Below, piece after piece: positions 1-7,784 of a stretch of 64,000 bases of DNA (positions within the stretch are counted from its first letter, which is position 1; each line of letters starts with the position of its first letter). The stretch comes from Ruegeria sp. Alg231-54 (lineage in GTDB: Bacteria > Pseudomonadota > Alphaproteobacteria > Rhodobacterales > Rhodobacteraceae): positions 124,007 to 188,006 of the forward strand of contig NZ_FREZ01000009.1 of the NCBI RefSeq assembly GCF_900143525.1. The letters run 5' to 3'. A model generated the notes under the pieces. That model had not been told where the DNA came from. It ran no database searches and saw only the letters and a program-made list of their open reading frames with translations. A program made the position numbers and the translations under genes.

Positions 1-129
1 GTGGGTGCCAAATACGCGCTCAGCAAATTGGGTCTGTGCAGCGAAGAAGTCCGCTCGCCCCTGTCCGGGCTGGAAAGCAGCACCAAATCCGCGATTGACG
101 CGGCGCTCCAGCACGCCGGCCTTATCTAA
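1..129 (+). CDS. dapA: 4-hydroxy-tetrahydrodipicolinate synthase family protein, C-terminal 42 residues (5' end outside window)
   Basis: Reading frame 1 from the first base gives 42 codons ending in TAA at 127-129. The peptide (KYALSKLGL, then RSPLSGLE, ending QHAGLI) resembles the C-terminal helices of DapA, the lysine and cell-wall pathway enzyme that condenses pyruvate with aspartate semialdehyde. Only the tail is present, so the catalytic Lys and the TIM barrel cannot be checked, and another member of the DapA/NanA superfamily is possible. A strong terminator follows 12 bases after the stop, and the convergent soe genes lie beyond it. Confidence 0.6.
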   Translation: MGAKYALSKLGLCSEEVRSPLSGLESSTKSAIDAALQHAGLI

Positions 130-140
130 GGCGAATTCAA

Positions 141-176
141 AAAAAGGCGGCCTCGAACCTCGAGCGCCGCCTTTTT
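141..176 (+). terminator. Rho-independent terminator after the dapA-like gene
   Basis: The 11-base arm 141-151 (AAAAAGGCGGC) pairs perfectly with 166-176 (GCCGCCTTTTT). An inner CTCGA/TCGAG pairing extends the stem, and a T tract follows. It can also stop minus-strand transcription because the left arm begins with an A run. Confidence 0.85.
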
Positions 177-191
177 TGTTCCGGTTCCAGA

Positions 192-254
192 CTTCATCTG
201 GCCCAAAATATCCCGGGGGCGTCGCGGCTTGCCGCGACGGGGGCAGAGCCCCCT
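192..254 (+). repeat. Dispersed palindromic repeat, copy 1 (REP-like)
   Basis: The element starts CTTCATCTGGCCCAAAATAT and continues into a G-rich stretch with two hairpins: GTCGCGG/CCGCGAC at 221-238 and GGGGG/CCCCC at 239-253. Its 3' end runs into the soeC stop codon. The same opening motif followed by a G-rich palindrome occurs inverted at 1905-1953. It resembles short extragenic palindromes common in Rhodobacterales genomes and may also act as a 3' end signal for the soe transcript. Confidence 0.5.
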
Positions 255-1125
255 ATCGTTTTCCGTAATACAGTCCAACGACATGCTCGGCCTGCGCAAA
301 GAAAAGCCAGCGCGATGTGGCAACGCCGGCAAGGTGCGATGCCACGGCCAGCAGTGCAAAGAAGTGGCCGAACGGCAGTAGCAGCAGGATAACCGGCAAG
401 ACAAAGGCCAGCATAAACGAGATGATGCGCAGCTTTTCAGCATGCTTGCGGCCAACGACGTGAACGAATTCACGCAGCAAATAGTTGGTGCCGGTATGAG
501 GAGGCTCGAATGCACGCACGGTGCCGCGATCGCCCAATCCGGTAGCCGTGCCCAGATTTGTGCCGGACTCCTCCAGCGCTTTGTCGCCCTTTTTCCAATA
601 CAATATCTGCACCAGCGCCGCGATCAGCAGCAGCGGCAGCGCCACTCGGACCTGTCCGGCCAGCAGTGCACCGCCTGCCAGGCTGAAGCTGAGGAACATG
701 GCCGGAGTCAGGTTCATATTCCATCTGGGAATGGTTTTGAGCTGCGTGTAGATCATCGACGTGGTGAACACGGTAAGTAGCGAGAACAGCGCACCGATCC
801 AGCCAAGAAGGCTCCAGCGTTGGCCCAGGAAGATCACGCCAATCGCATAAAGCCCCATGACGATCAGAGCGATGACCGCGCACCAGCCTTCGCGGCTGAG
901 CCAGCTGGTCTTCCATTGCGTAAACGCTTTCCAAGCCCGCTCGGGGTGGCCAAGGTGAAAGGTGGAGGCCATCAGGCCGCCAACGGACAGGGCGTAGGCG
1001 ATGGCGAAAAAGACAAAAGCGACCCAGCCAGAGACGTCTGGCAGACCGAGGCTCAAAAAGAACAAAAGTCCAAATCCAAGACCCGACAGGGTTGTGAAAA
1101 TGATAACGGAAGGTGCTGGATGCAT
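253..1125 (-). CDS. soeC: Sulfite dehydrogenase (quinone) membrane anchor subunit SoeC, DmsC family
   Basis: A 290-residue, strongly hydrophobic protein with about eight predicted membrane segments, the usual size of DmsC-type anchors. In SoeABC it anchors the catalytic A and B subunits at the cytoplasmic face and passes electrons from sulfite to quinone. The N-terminal segments include a STFHLGHPERAW stretch typical of DmsC-like anchors. Its start overlaps the soeB stop by one base, so the two are translationally coupled. It is the last gene of the xsc-pta-soeABC unit. The sulfite role is inferred from this context and from the B and A subunits; DmsC anchors also serve DMSO and polysulfide reductases. 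Confidence 0.85.
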   Translation of the reverse strand: MHPAPSVIIFTTLSGLGFGLLFFLSLGLPDVSGWVAFVFFAIAYALSVGGLMASTFHLGHPERAWKAFTQWKTSWLSREGWCAVIALIVMGLYAIGVIFLGQRWSLLGWIGALFSLLTVFTTSMIYTQLKTIPRWNMNLTPAMFLSFSLAGGALLAGQVRVALPLLLIAALVQILYWKKGDKALEESGTNLGTATGLGDRGTVRAFEPPHTGTNYLLREFVHVVGRKHAEKLRIISFMLAFVLPVILLLLPFGHFFALLAVASHLAGVATSRWLFFAQAEHVVGLYYGKR

Positions 1126-1874
1126 CAGAGCTTCTCCAAGGTCTTGTCGAGCCAGCTAAGGAACCCTTTGGGCTCTTCAGCGACCGGGGCCAGCAACGGG
1201 GCCAGGATGTCGATCTGATCTTCGACGTTATCCTTGGGCCGTGGCGGCAGGTATTTGTTGACGGGTTTGGTGCCCATTTCCGGCATCAGGTCCATGCCCC
1301 CGCGTTCGGCGACCAGTTTGCTGACATCGCTGTCCGCATCGCCCAGATCACCGAAGTGGCGCGCGCCTGCGGGACAGGTGCGTACGCATGACGGAACACG
1401 GTCTACTTCGGGCAGGTTTTCGTTGTAGATACGGTCAACGCAGAGGGTGCATTTCTTCATCACCCCTTCGGCCTGATCCAGTTCACGTGCGCCGTAGGGG
1501 CAGGACCACGCGCACAGGCCACAGCCGATGCAGTCGCTTTCATTGACCAGAACGATGCCGTCCTCGACCCGCTTGTAGCTGGCCCCTGTGGGGCATACGG
1601 TGACGCAAGGCGCGTCCTCGCAGTGCAAGCAGGATTTGGGGAAGTGGATCAGCTGGGCGTGACCTTCCGCCGGTTGCACCTCATAGGAATGCACCCGGTT
1701 CAGGAATGTGCCGGACGGGTTGGCACCATAAGCGTCCTGATCGGATAGCGGCGCGCCGTAGTTTTCCGTGTTCCAGCCTTTGCATGAGATGACGCAGGCG
1801 TGGCAGCCAACGCAGGTGTCCAGGTCGATGACCAGACCCATCTTGCGGTCGGTGGATGTGGGGAGCTGGGTCAT
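1125..1874 (-). CDS. soeB: Sulfite dehydrogenase (quinone) iron-sulfur subunit SoeB
   Basis: A 249-residue ferredoxin-like electron transfer subunit. Four cysteine groups bind four [4Fe-4S] clusters: C21/24/27/31, C82/85/90/94, C115/118/121/125 and C142/145/163/167. This is the DmsB/NrfC/PsrB pattern. It carries electrons from the molybdenum subunit SoeA to the membrane subunit SoeC. It lacks a Tat signal, consistent with SoeABC being cytoplasm-facing. It is separated from soeA by 91 bp that hold a dispersed repeat, and it overlaps soeC by one base. Confidence 0.9.
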   Translation of the reverse strand: MTQLPTSTDRKMGLVIDLDTCVGCHACVISCKGWNTENYGAPLSDQDAYGANPSGTFLNRVHSYEVQPAEGHAQLIHFPKSCLHCEDAPCVTVCPTGASYKRVEDGIVLVNESDCIGCGLCAWSCPYGARELDQAEGVMKKCTLCVDRIYNENLPEVDRVPSCVRTCPAGARHFGDLGDADSDVSKLVAERGGMDLMPEMGTKPVNKYLPPRPKDNVEDQIDILAPLLAPVAEEPKGFLSWLDKTLEKL

Positions 1875-1904
1875 GACTACCTTGCCTCTGCTTTTGTAGT
1901 GAGG

Positions 1905-1953
1905 GCGGACTGGGGCGTTGCCCCAGACCCCAGGATAATTTTAGCCAGATGAA
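1905..1953 (-). repeat. Dispersed palindromic repeat, copy 2, between soeB and soeA
   Basis: Read on the minus strand it begins CTTCATCTGGCTAAAATTAT and continues to a CTGGGG/CCCCAG hairpin (1910-1926). It matches the opening of the repeat at 192-254 in inverted orientation. It fills most of the soeA-soeB gap and could modulate the relative amount of downstream mRNA. Confidence 0.5.
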
Positions 1954-1965
1954 GCAAAGATCGGG

Positions 1966-4779
1966 TCATTTGCCTACCTTCCATGCCAAATCCTTCGGTC
2001 CAGTTCCGACCGGAGATTCAATCGGTGGGAATTCCGGTTGGCTTTCCGCATCCGTTGGAGCGTCAGCTTTTTCGATCTTCACTTTCAGGTCGAACCAGGC
2101 GGCCTGACCGGTGATGGGGTCAGAGTTGGCCCACCGCAGACCATCGCCTTTGGGCGGCAGCAGCTCGTGGATCAGGTGGTTCAATAGGAACCCTTTGGTA
2201 GCCTCGGGCGCGTCTTCTTGCAGAGCCCATGCGCCTTTGCGTTTGCCAATGGCGTTCCAGGTCCAGACGGTGTTTTCGTTCAAGGCCGCCATTTCCATGA
2301 CCGGAACCGTGATCTCTCCATGCGGCGAGGTCACCTTGGCCCAGTCACCGTCCTGCAGACCATTCTCGCGCATCAGTTTGGTCGGAACATACAGAGGGTT
2401 GCGGCCGTGCAACTGGCGCAGCCATGCGTTCTGGGTACCCCAGCTGTGATACATCGCCATGGGGCGCTGGGTAAGCGCGTTGACAGTGAAGCCTTCGTTG
2501 CCGGTCTGGTCTGTTTCGTACCAGATGGGCATCGGGTCCAATGTCTCTTTGATGCGTTCCCGCAGGTGTTCTGGGGGCTGACGTTCACCATGTCCTTCGG
2601 CTGCAAGCTGGAACTTGCGCATCGGCTCGGAATAGAGCTGGAACAGGTATGGCTGCGGGCTGTCATAGATGCCCATGCCGACAGCCCAATCCTGATAGGC
2701 TGCGTTCCATGGTTTATAGTAATCCGCGCCTTCGGGAATATGGGCCACGTAGAACCCGCCGTTTTCGATATAGCGGTTCAACTGGTCAGGGTTGACCTCG
2801 CCGCGGCCTTCCTTGTCGCCGTTTTCACCACGGAACCCGGCAAGTGGGCCGATGCCGGGCTTGCGTTCGTGATTGACGATGTAGTCGGCGTAGTCCTGCC
2901 ATTTGGCGCTGCCGTCTTCATTGGTGAACCCTGGCAGGCCCAAGCGGTTGGCCAGTTCGATCAGCGCTGATTGGAAGCCTTTTACATCCCGGTCGGGTTC
3001 AATCACAGGCCAGCGGATTGCGTCGGCTGCAGCATCCGCTTCACAAATTGGGCGATCGAGCAGCGAGATACAGTCGTGCCGTTCCAGATAGGTGGTATCC
3101 GGCAGGATCAGGTCGGCATAGGCCACCATTTCCGATGAATAGGCGTCGGAGTAGATGATATGCGGGATTACGTAATCGCCGTTCTCATCCTTGTCCGTCA
3201 GCATTTCCATGACACCTTTGGTGTTCATGGATGAGTTCCATGACATATTGGCCATGTACATGAACAGCGTGTCGATCTTGTAGGGATCGCCGGCATGTGC
3301 GTTCGAGATTACCATATGCATCAGCCCGTGGCTGGACATCGGGTTGTCCCACGTAAATGCCTTGTCGATCCGCGCCGGGCTACCGTCTGCTTTCAGCGCC
3401 AGATCCTCTGGCCCTTGAACAAAGCCCAGATGCGGGCCGTCCAGCGGCGTATTCGGGGTCACCTTGCAATGCGGTCTCGGGTGCGCCTCGACCGGTTTGG
3501 GATAGGGTGGCTTGAAGCGGAAGCCACCGGGGACTTCGACTGTGCCAAGGATAATCTGCAACACGTGCAGTGCGCGGCAAGTCTGGAAGCCATTGGCATG
3601 AGCCGAGACACCGCGCATCGAGTGCATGGCAACCGGGCGGCCGATCATCTTGGTGTGTTTTTCGCCGCGGAAATCGGTCCATTCGCGCTCCAGTTCGAAC
3701 GCCTCGTCAAAGGCAACGCGGGCCAGTTCACCGGCGATGGCGCGGATACGGGTGGCGGGGATGCCGCACTGCTCGGCGATGTTCTCAGGCGCGTATTCGT
3801 CGCTGAGGTAGCGTTCGGCCATCAGATGGAACACGGGGCGGTGGGTGACGCCATCCTTTTCAAAGGTGGCCGACAGGTCGGGGCGGACGCCCGGTTTGTC
3901 AAACGCCGTCAGTTCGCCCGTGTTGCGGTCAACAACCAGTGGTTTGCCGTCCTCATCGCGCAGGAACAGACCCTTGGTGGGGCCTTCGGACGCGTCGACC
4001 AGAACCGGCGCGTTGGTGTAACGGCTGAGATAGTCCAGATCGATCTTGCCGGCCTTCATCAGCACGTGGATCATCGACAGGATGAACAAACCATCGGTGC
4101 CGGGAGTGATCCCGACCCAATCGTCAGCAACCGCGTTATAGCCCGAGCGGATCGGGTTGACGCCGATCACCCGTGCGCCACGGGCCTTGATCTTGCCGAT
4201 GCCCATCTTGATCGGGTTGCTGTCGTGATCTTCGGCAACACCGAACAACATGAACAGCTTGGTGTGATCCCAGTCGGGCTGGCCAAATTCCCAGAACGCA
4301 CCGCCCATCGTGTAGATGCCGCCTGCGGCCATATTGACCGAGCAAAATCCACCATGGGCTGCATAGTTGCATGTGCCGAAGTTCTGCGCCCAGAAGCTGG
4401 TAAAGCTTTGGCTTTGGTCCCGACCGGTGAAGAAGGCCAGTTTCTCGGGATTGTCCTCGCGGATAGGCTTGAGCCAGCCAACGGCGATGTCCAGGGCCTC
4501 GTCCCAGCTGATCTCTTCGAACTTGCCCGAACCACGTGGACCGACACGTTTCAGTGGCGCGCGCAGACGCGAGGGGGCATTGACCTGCATGATCCCTGCC
4601 GAGCCCTTGGCGCACAGGACGCCCTTGTTAACCGGGTGATCGCGGTTGCCTTCGATATAGGCAACCTTGCCGTCCTTCATGTGTACGTTGATGCCGCAGC
4701 GGCAGGCGCACATGTAGCACGTTGTTTTTCTGACCTCGTCAGAGACCTTGGGAGAGGTATTAATGATTGGCTGGTTCAT
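1966..4779 (-). CDS. soeA: Sulfite dehydrogenase (quinone) molybdopterin subunit SoeA
   Basis: A 937-residue molybdopterin oxidoreductase of the DMSO reductase superfamily and the catalytic subunit that oxidises sulfite to sulfate. The N-terminal [4Fe-4S] site is C21/C24/C28 with C56 (in GVLCAKG), followed by the long Mo-bis-MGD domain and a C-terminal dinucleotide-binding domain containing a VTSPHGEITVPV stretch. No twin-arginine signal is present, as known for cytoplasmic SoeA. It lies 78 bp downstream of pta and upstream of soeB. Placement directly after xsc-pta strongly favours sulfite over the alternative substrates of this superfamily. Confidence 0.9.
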   Translation of the reverse strand: MNQPIINTSPKVSDEVRKTTCYMCACRCGINVHMKDGKVAYIEGNRDHPVNKGVLCAKGSAGIMQVNAPSRLRAPLKRVGPRGSGKFEEISWDEALDIAVGWLKPIREDNPEKLAFFTGRDQSQSFTSFWAQNFGTCNYAAHGGFCSVNMAAGGIYTMGGAFWEFGQPDWDHTKLFMLFGVAEDHDSNPIKMGIGKIKARGARVIGVNPIRSGYNAVADDWVGITPGTDGLFILSMIHVLMKAGKIDLDYLSRYTNAPVLVDASEGPTKGLFLRDEDGKPLVVDRNTGELTAFDKPGVRPDLSATFEKDGVTHRPVFHLMAERYLSDEYAPENIAEQCGIPATRIRAIAGELARVAFDEAFELEREWTDFRGEKHTKMIGRPVAMHSMRGVSAHANGFQTCRALHVLQIILGTVEVPGGFRFKPPYPKPVEAHPRPHCKVTPNTPLDGPHLGFVQGPEDLALKADGSPARIDKAFTWDNPMSSHGLMHMVISNAHAGDPYKIDTLFMYMANMSWNSSMNTKGVMEMLTDKDENGDYVIPHIIYSDAYSSEMVAYADLILPDTTYLERHDCISLLDRPICEADAAADAIRWPVIEPDRDVKGFQSALIELANRLGLPGFTNEDGSAKWQDYADYIVNHERKPGIGPLAGFRGENGDKEGRGEVNPDQLNRYIENGGFYVAHIPEGADYYKPWNAAYQDWAVGMGIYDSPQPYLFQLYSEPMRKFQLAAEGHGERQPPEHLRERIKETLDPMPIWYETDQTGNEGFTVNALTQRPMAMYHSWGTQNAWLRQLHGRNPLYVPTKLMRENGLQDGDWAKVTSPHGEITVPVMEMAALNENTVWTWNAIGKRKGAWALQEDAPEATKGFLLNHLIHELLPPKGDGLRWANSDPITGQAAWFDLKVKIEKADAPTDAESQPEFPPIESPVGTGPKDLAWKVGK

Positions 4780-4857
4780 TTCTGGTCCCTGTGGCTTTTG
4801 ATCCGATTATTCTCATGAGCAGAGATCAATCGGAACAGTATTTCGCTTTAGCCGGAT

Positions 4858-5880
4858 TTACGAGGCGTCTGTCCGGGTTTTGGATGTTTCTGCTTGCACG
4901 GCCGTAACCGCGATCATGTGCAGAACGTCCTCGGCAGAGCATCCGCGTGAAAGGTCGTTGGCCGGCTTCGCCAGTCCCTGAAGGACCGGGCCGATTGCTT
5001 CGGCACCCCCAATACGCTGCGCGATCTTGTAGCCAAGGTTGCCTGCGTCGAGGTTCGGGAACACAAAGACATTTGCCTCGCCGCGCAGGGGCGAATCCTT
5101 GGCTTTCTTTGCAGCCACCTCGGGGACGAATGCGGCGTCAAACTGCAGCTCGCCGTCGATCAACAGATCGGGGTCGGCCGATTTTGCAATCTGCGTGGCC
5201 TCGCTGACCTTCGTGACTTTCGGATGATTTGCGCTGCCGCCGGTGGAAAAGGACAGCATTGCAACGCGGGGCGTCTCGTGCGTCAGCGCCTTGAAAGACG
5301 CGGCAGATGCCCGGGCGATTTCAGCCAGTTCCTGTTCGTTCGGATCAACGACCAGGCCGCAATCGGCAAAGATGTGCGCACCGCGAACCGTGTGGTGATC
5401 GCGGCAGTAGAGCATCAGGAAAAAGCTGGAAACCATGGCCGCGTCGGGCGCTTTGCCGATGATCTGCAAAGCGGCGCGCACTGTGGCCGACGTGGTCTCA
5501 ACAGCTCCGCCGACGGTTCCATCGGCATTACCGGTATAAACCAGCATCGCGGCATAGTTCAGGCGGTGTTTGATTTCTTCAGCGGCCTTTTCAGGCGTCA
5601 TGCCCTTATGCTTGCGCCGCTCGAAAAGCTCAGCTGCAAACGCTTCGGCATGGGGAGAGTCCGATGGATCGTGGATATCGATACCATCGACATCCTGACC
5701 AGCCTGTTCGGCCAGCAGGGCAGTTACTTTGGCTTTGTCGCCGACCAGAATGATGCGCGCGACACCTTCCTTGCGGGCCTTCAAAGCACCTTCAACAACA
5801 CGTGGATCATCGCCCTCAGCGAGGGCAATGATCTTGTCGGAGCCGCTGGCAGCTCCGAGAATTGTGCGTAATGGCTTCAC
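4858..5880 (-). CDS. pta: Phosphate acetyltransferase (short Pta type)
   Basis: A 340-residue PTA/PTB-domain enzyme without the N-terminal DRTGG extension of enteric Pta. It converts the acetyl phosphate released by Xsc, plus CoA, into acetyl-CoA and phosphate. Family segments visible are AMLVYTGNADGTVGGAVET and FFLMLYCRDH, with the NVFVFPNLDAGNLGYK motif near the C-terminus. The start is a GTG only four bases after the xsc stop codon, so the two genes are cotranscribed and probably coupled. The long plus-strand frame across this gene and xsc is a shadow. Confidence 0.92.
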   Translation of the reverse strand: MKPLRTILGAASGSDKIIALAEGDDPRVVEGALKARKEGVARIILVGDKAKVTALLAEQAGQDVDGIDIHDPSDSPHAEAFAAELFERRKHKGMTPEKAAEEIKHRLNYAAMLVYTGNADGTVGGAVETTSATVRAALQIIGKAPDAAMVSSFFLMLYCRDHHTVRGAHIFADCGLVVDPNEQELAEIARASAASFKALTHETPRVAMLSFSTGGSANHPKVTKVSEATQIAKSADPDLLIDGELQFDAAFVPEVAAKKAKDSPLRGEANVFVFPNLDAGNLGYKIAQRIGGAEAIGPVLQGLAKPANDLSRGCSAEDVLHMIAVTAVQAETSKTRTDAS

Positions 5881-5884
5881 GCGA

Positions 5885-7660
5885 TTATGCCCCGGCCGAC
5901 GAATTCATGTCAGCCGCGTCGATACCGGCAACACGGACCGGCTTTTTCATGGCGTCGCGACGGAAGGGATCGCCCAGTTCCTGGTTGATCATGGCTTCGA
6001 TCAGGGTGGTGATGCCATTTTTCTGGTCGATGATCGCCTGGTTCAGGGCCGCGGTCAGCTCGTCCTGGGTGCGTGCAACGACGCCTTTCAGACCACATGC
6101 GGTTGCGATACCGGCATAAGAGACCTGTTGGTCCAGTTCGGTGCCAACGAAGTTGTCGTCGAACCACAGGGTCGAGTTACGCTTTTCAGCGCCCCACTGG
6201 TAATTGCGGAAAACGATCTGGGTCACGGCTGGCCATTCTTCGCGGCCAATCGCGGTCAGTTCGTTCACAGCGATACCAAATGCGCCGTCACCCGAGAAAC
6301 CGACAACCGGAACGTCCGGGCAACCAATTTTCGCGCCAACAACGGCAGGCAGGCCGTAACCACAGGGGCCAAACAGGCCAGGTGCCAGGTACTTGCGGCC
6401 TTCTTCGAAGGACGGGTACGCGTTACCGATGGCGCAGTTGTTACCGATATCGGACGAGATGATTGCCTCGGTCGGCAGCGCTGCTTGAATTGCGCGCCAT
6501 GCCATGCGGGGGCTCATCCAGTCGGGCTTAGCGGCACGTGCACGCTCGTTCCAGGTGGTGCCCGGATCGTCGTTCTCGTGGGTCAGCGAGCTCAGTTCTT
6601 GCGCCCAAGCCGATTTGGTTGTGGCGATCAGGTTCTTGCGGTCTTCGCGACCTGCTTCACCGGCGTTGTCGCCCAGACGTTCCAGCAGACCTTCGGCCAC
6701 TTTCTTGGCGTCGCCGACGATGCCAACGGTCACGTCTTTGGTCAGGCCGATACGATCAGGGTTCAGGTCAACCTGAATGATCTTGGCATCGGTCGGCCAG
6801 TAGTTGATGCCGTAGCCAGGCAAGGTCGAGAACGGGTTCAGACGAGTGCCCAGAGCCAGAACAACGTCCGCTTTGGCGATCAGTTCCATGCCGGCTTTCG
6901 AGCCGTTATAGCCCAGCGGACCGGCAAACAGCGGGTGCGAGCCGGGGAAGGCGTCGTTGTGCTGATAGCCAACGCAGACCGGTGCGGTCAGACGTTCAGC
7001 CAGATCGGCGGACGCAGGGATCGCGCCGGACAGAACAACACCGGCACCGTTCAGGATGACCGGGAATTTAGCGTCGGACAGCAGGGCTGCCGCTTCGTCC
7101 AGCGCTTCGGCGCCGCCAGCAGTTGCGGCAAATTCGACGATCTTAGGCAGTTCGATGTCGACAACCTGGGTCCACATATCACGCGGGATGTTCATTTGAG
7201 CAGGTGCCGAAGCACGCTTGGCTTGCAGGATGACGCGGTTCAGAACTTCGGCGACACGACTGGGGTCACGCAGTTCTTCCTGGTAGGCAACACAGTCCGC
7301 AAACATGCGCATCTGTTCCATTTCCTGGAAGCCACCCTGACCGATGGTCTTGTTGGCTGCCTGCGGAGTGATCAGCAGAACCGGGGTGTGGTTCCAGTAT
7401 GCGGTTTTAACGGCAGTCACAAAGTTGGTGATGCCGGGGCCGTTCTGCGCGATCATCATCGACATCTTGCCGGTGGCACGGGTGTAGCCGTCCGCCATCA
7501 TGCCGCCCGAACCTTCGTGGGCGCAGTCCCAGAAATTGATGCCTGCGGCCGGGAAGATATCCGAAATCGGCATCATGGCCGAACCGATGATACCGAACGC
7601 ATGTTCGATACCGTGCATTTGCAGAACCTTAACAAAGGCCTCTTCAGTGGTCATTTTCAT
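5885..7660 (-). CDS. xsc: Sulfoacetaldehyde acetyltransferase Xsc
   Basis: A 591-residue thiamine-diphosphate enzyme that converts sulfoacetaldehyde and phosphate into acetyl phosphate and sulfite, the C-S bond-cleaving step of taurine and other sulfonate catabolism. It has the acetolactate-synthase fold: N-terminal MKMTTEEAFVKVLQ, a central domain, and the ThDP motif starting GDGAFGIAVNEL. The ATG at 7660 is chosen because a GGAG lies nine bases upstream and the family begins here; an in-frame upstream start would add 13 residues. Paired TauR-type boxes lie 84 bp upstream. Neighbours pta and soeABC complete the pathway to acetyl-CoA and sulfate. Confidence 0.95.
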   Translation of the reverse strand: MKMTTEEAFVKVLQMHGIEHAFGIIGSAMMPISDIFPAAGINFWDCAHEGSGGMMADGYTRATGKMSMMIAQNGPGITNFVTAVKTAYWNHTPVLLITPQAANKTIGQGGFQEMEQMRMFADCVAYQEELRDPSRVAEVLNRVILQAKRASAPAQMNIPRDMWTQVVDIELPKIVEFAATAGGAEALDEAAALLSDAKFPVILNGAGVVLSGAIPASADLAERLTAPVCVGYQHNDAFPGSHPLFAGPLGYNGSKAGMELIAKADVVLALGTRLNPFSTLPGYGINYWPTDAKIIQVDLNPDRIGLTKDVTVGIVGDAKKVAEGLLERLGDNAGEAGREDRKNLIATTKSAWAQELSSLTHENDDPGTTWNERARAAKPDWMSPRMAWRAIQAALPTEAIISSDIGNNCAIGNAYPSFEEGRKYLAPGLFGPCGYGLPAVVGAKIGCPDVPVVGFSGDGAFGIAVNELTAIGREEWPAVTQIVFRNYQWGAEKRNSTLWFDDNFVGTELDQQVSYAGIATACGLKGVVARTQDELTAALNQAIIDQKNGITTLIEAMINQELGDPFRRDAMKKPVRVAGIDAADMNSSAGA

Positions 7661-7744
7661 CTGAGTGTTCTCCGCACAATTGAAGAAAGGTTCGGGCACA
7701 GCACCCGCCTTTGATACGGTTTTGGCGCAAGGGGCGAAGCGGCG

Positions 7745-7777
7745 TTAGGGCCAGAACGTTAGGCGGGATATGTCCAG
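7745..7777 (-). promoter_or_regulatory. Paired TauR-type boxes upstream of xsc
   Basis: On the minus strand there are two direct repeats 23 bp apart, CTGGACATAT (7777-7768) and CTGGCCCTAA (7754-7745). They resemble the CTGGAC-Y-TAA repeats I recall as the TauR site of Rhodobacter capsulatus. They face xsc, ending 84 bp before its ATG and lying just beyond the tauR stop. A cleaner pair lies upstream of the arsR gene in the same relative position. Activation by TauR is inferred. Confidence 0.6.
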
Positions 7778-7784
7778 AGTCGTG

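Noticed and set aside
5729..7714. A 661-codon plus-strand open frame over pta and xsc
   Set aside because: It is antisense to two certain enzymes and crosses their boundary; no protein features are seen.
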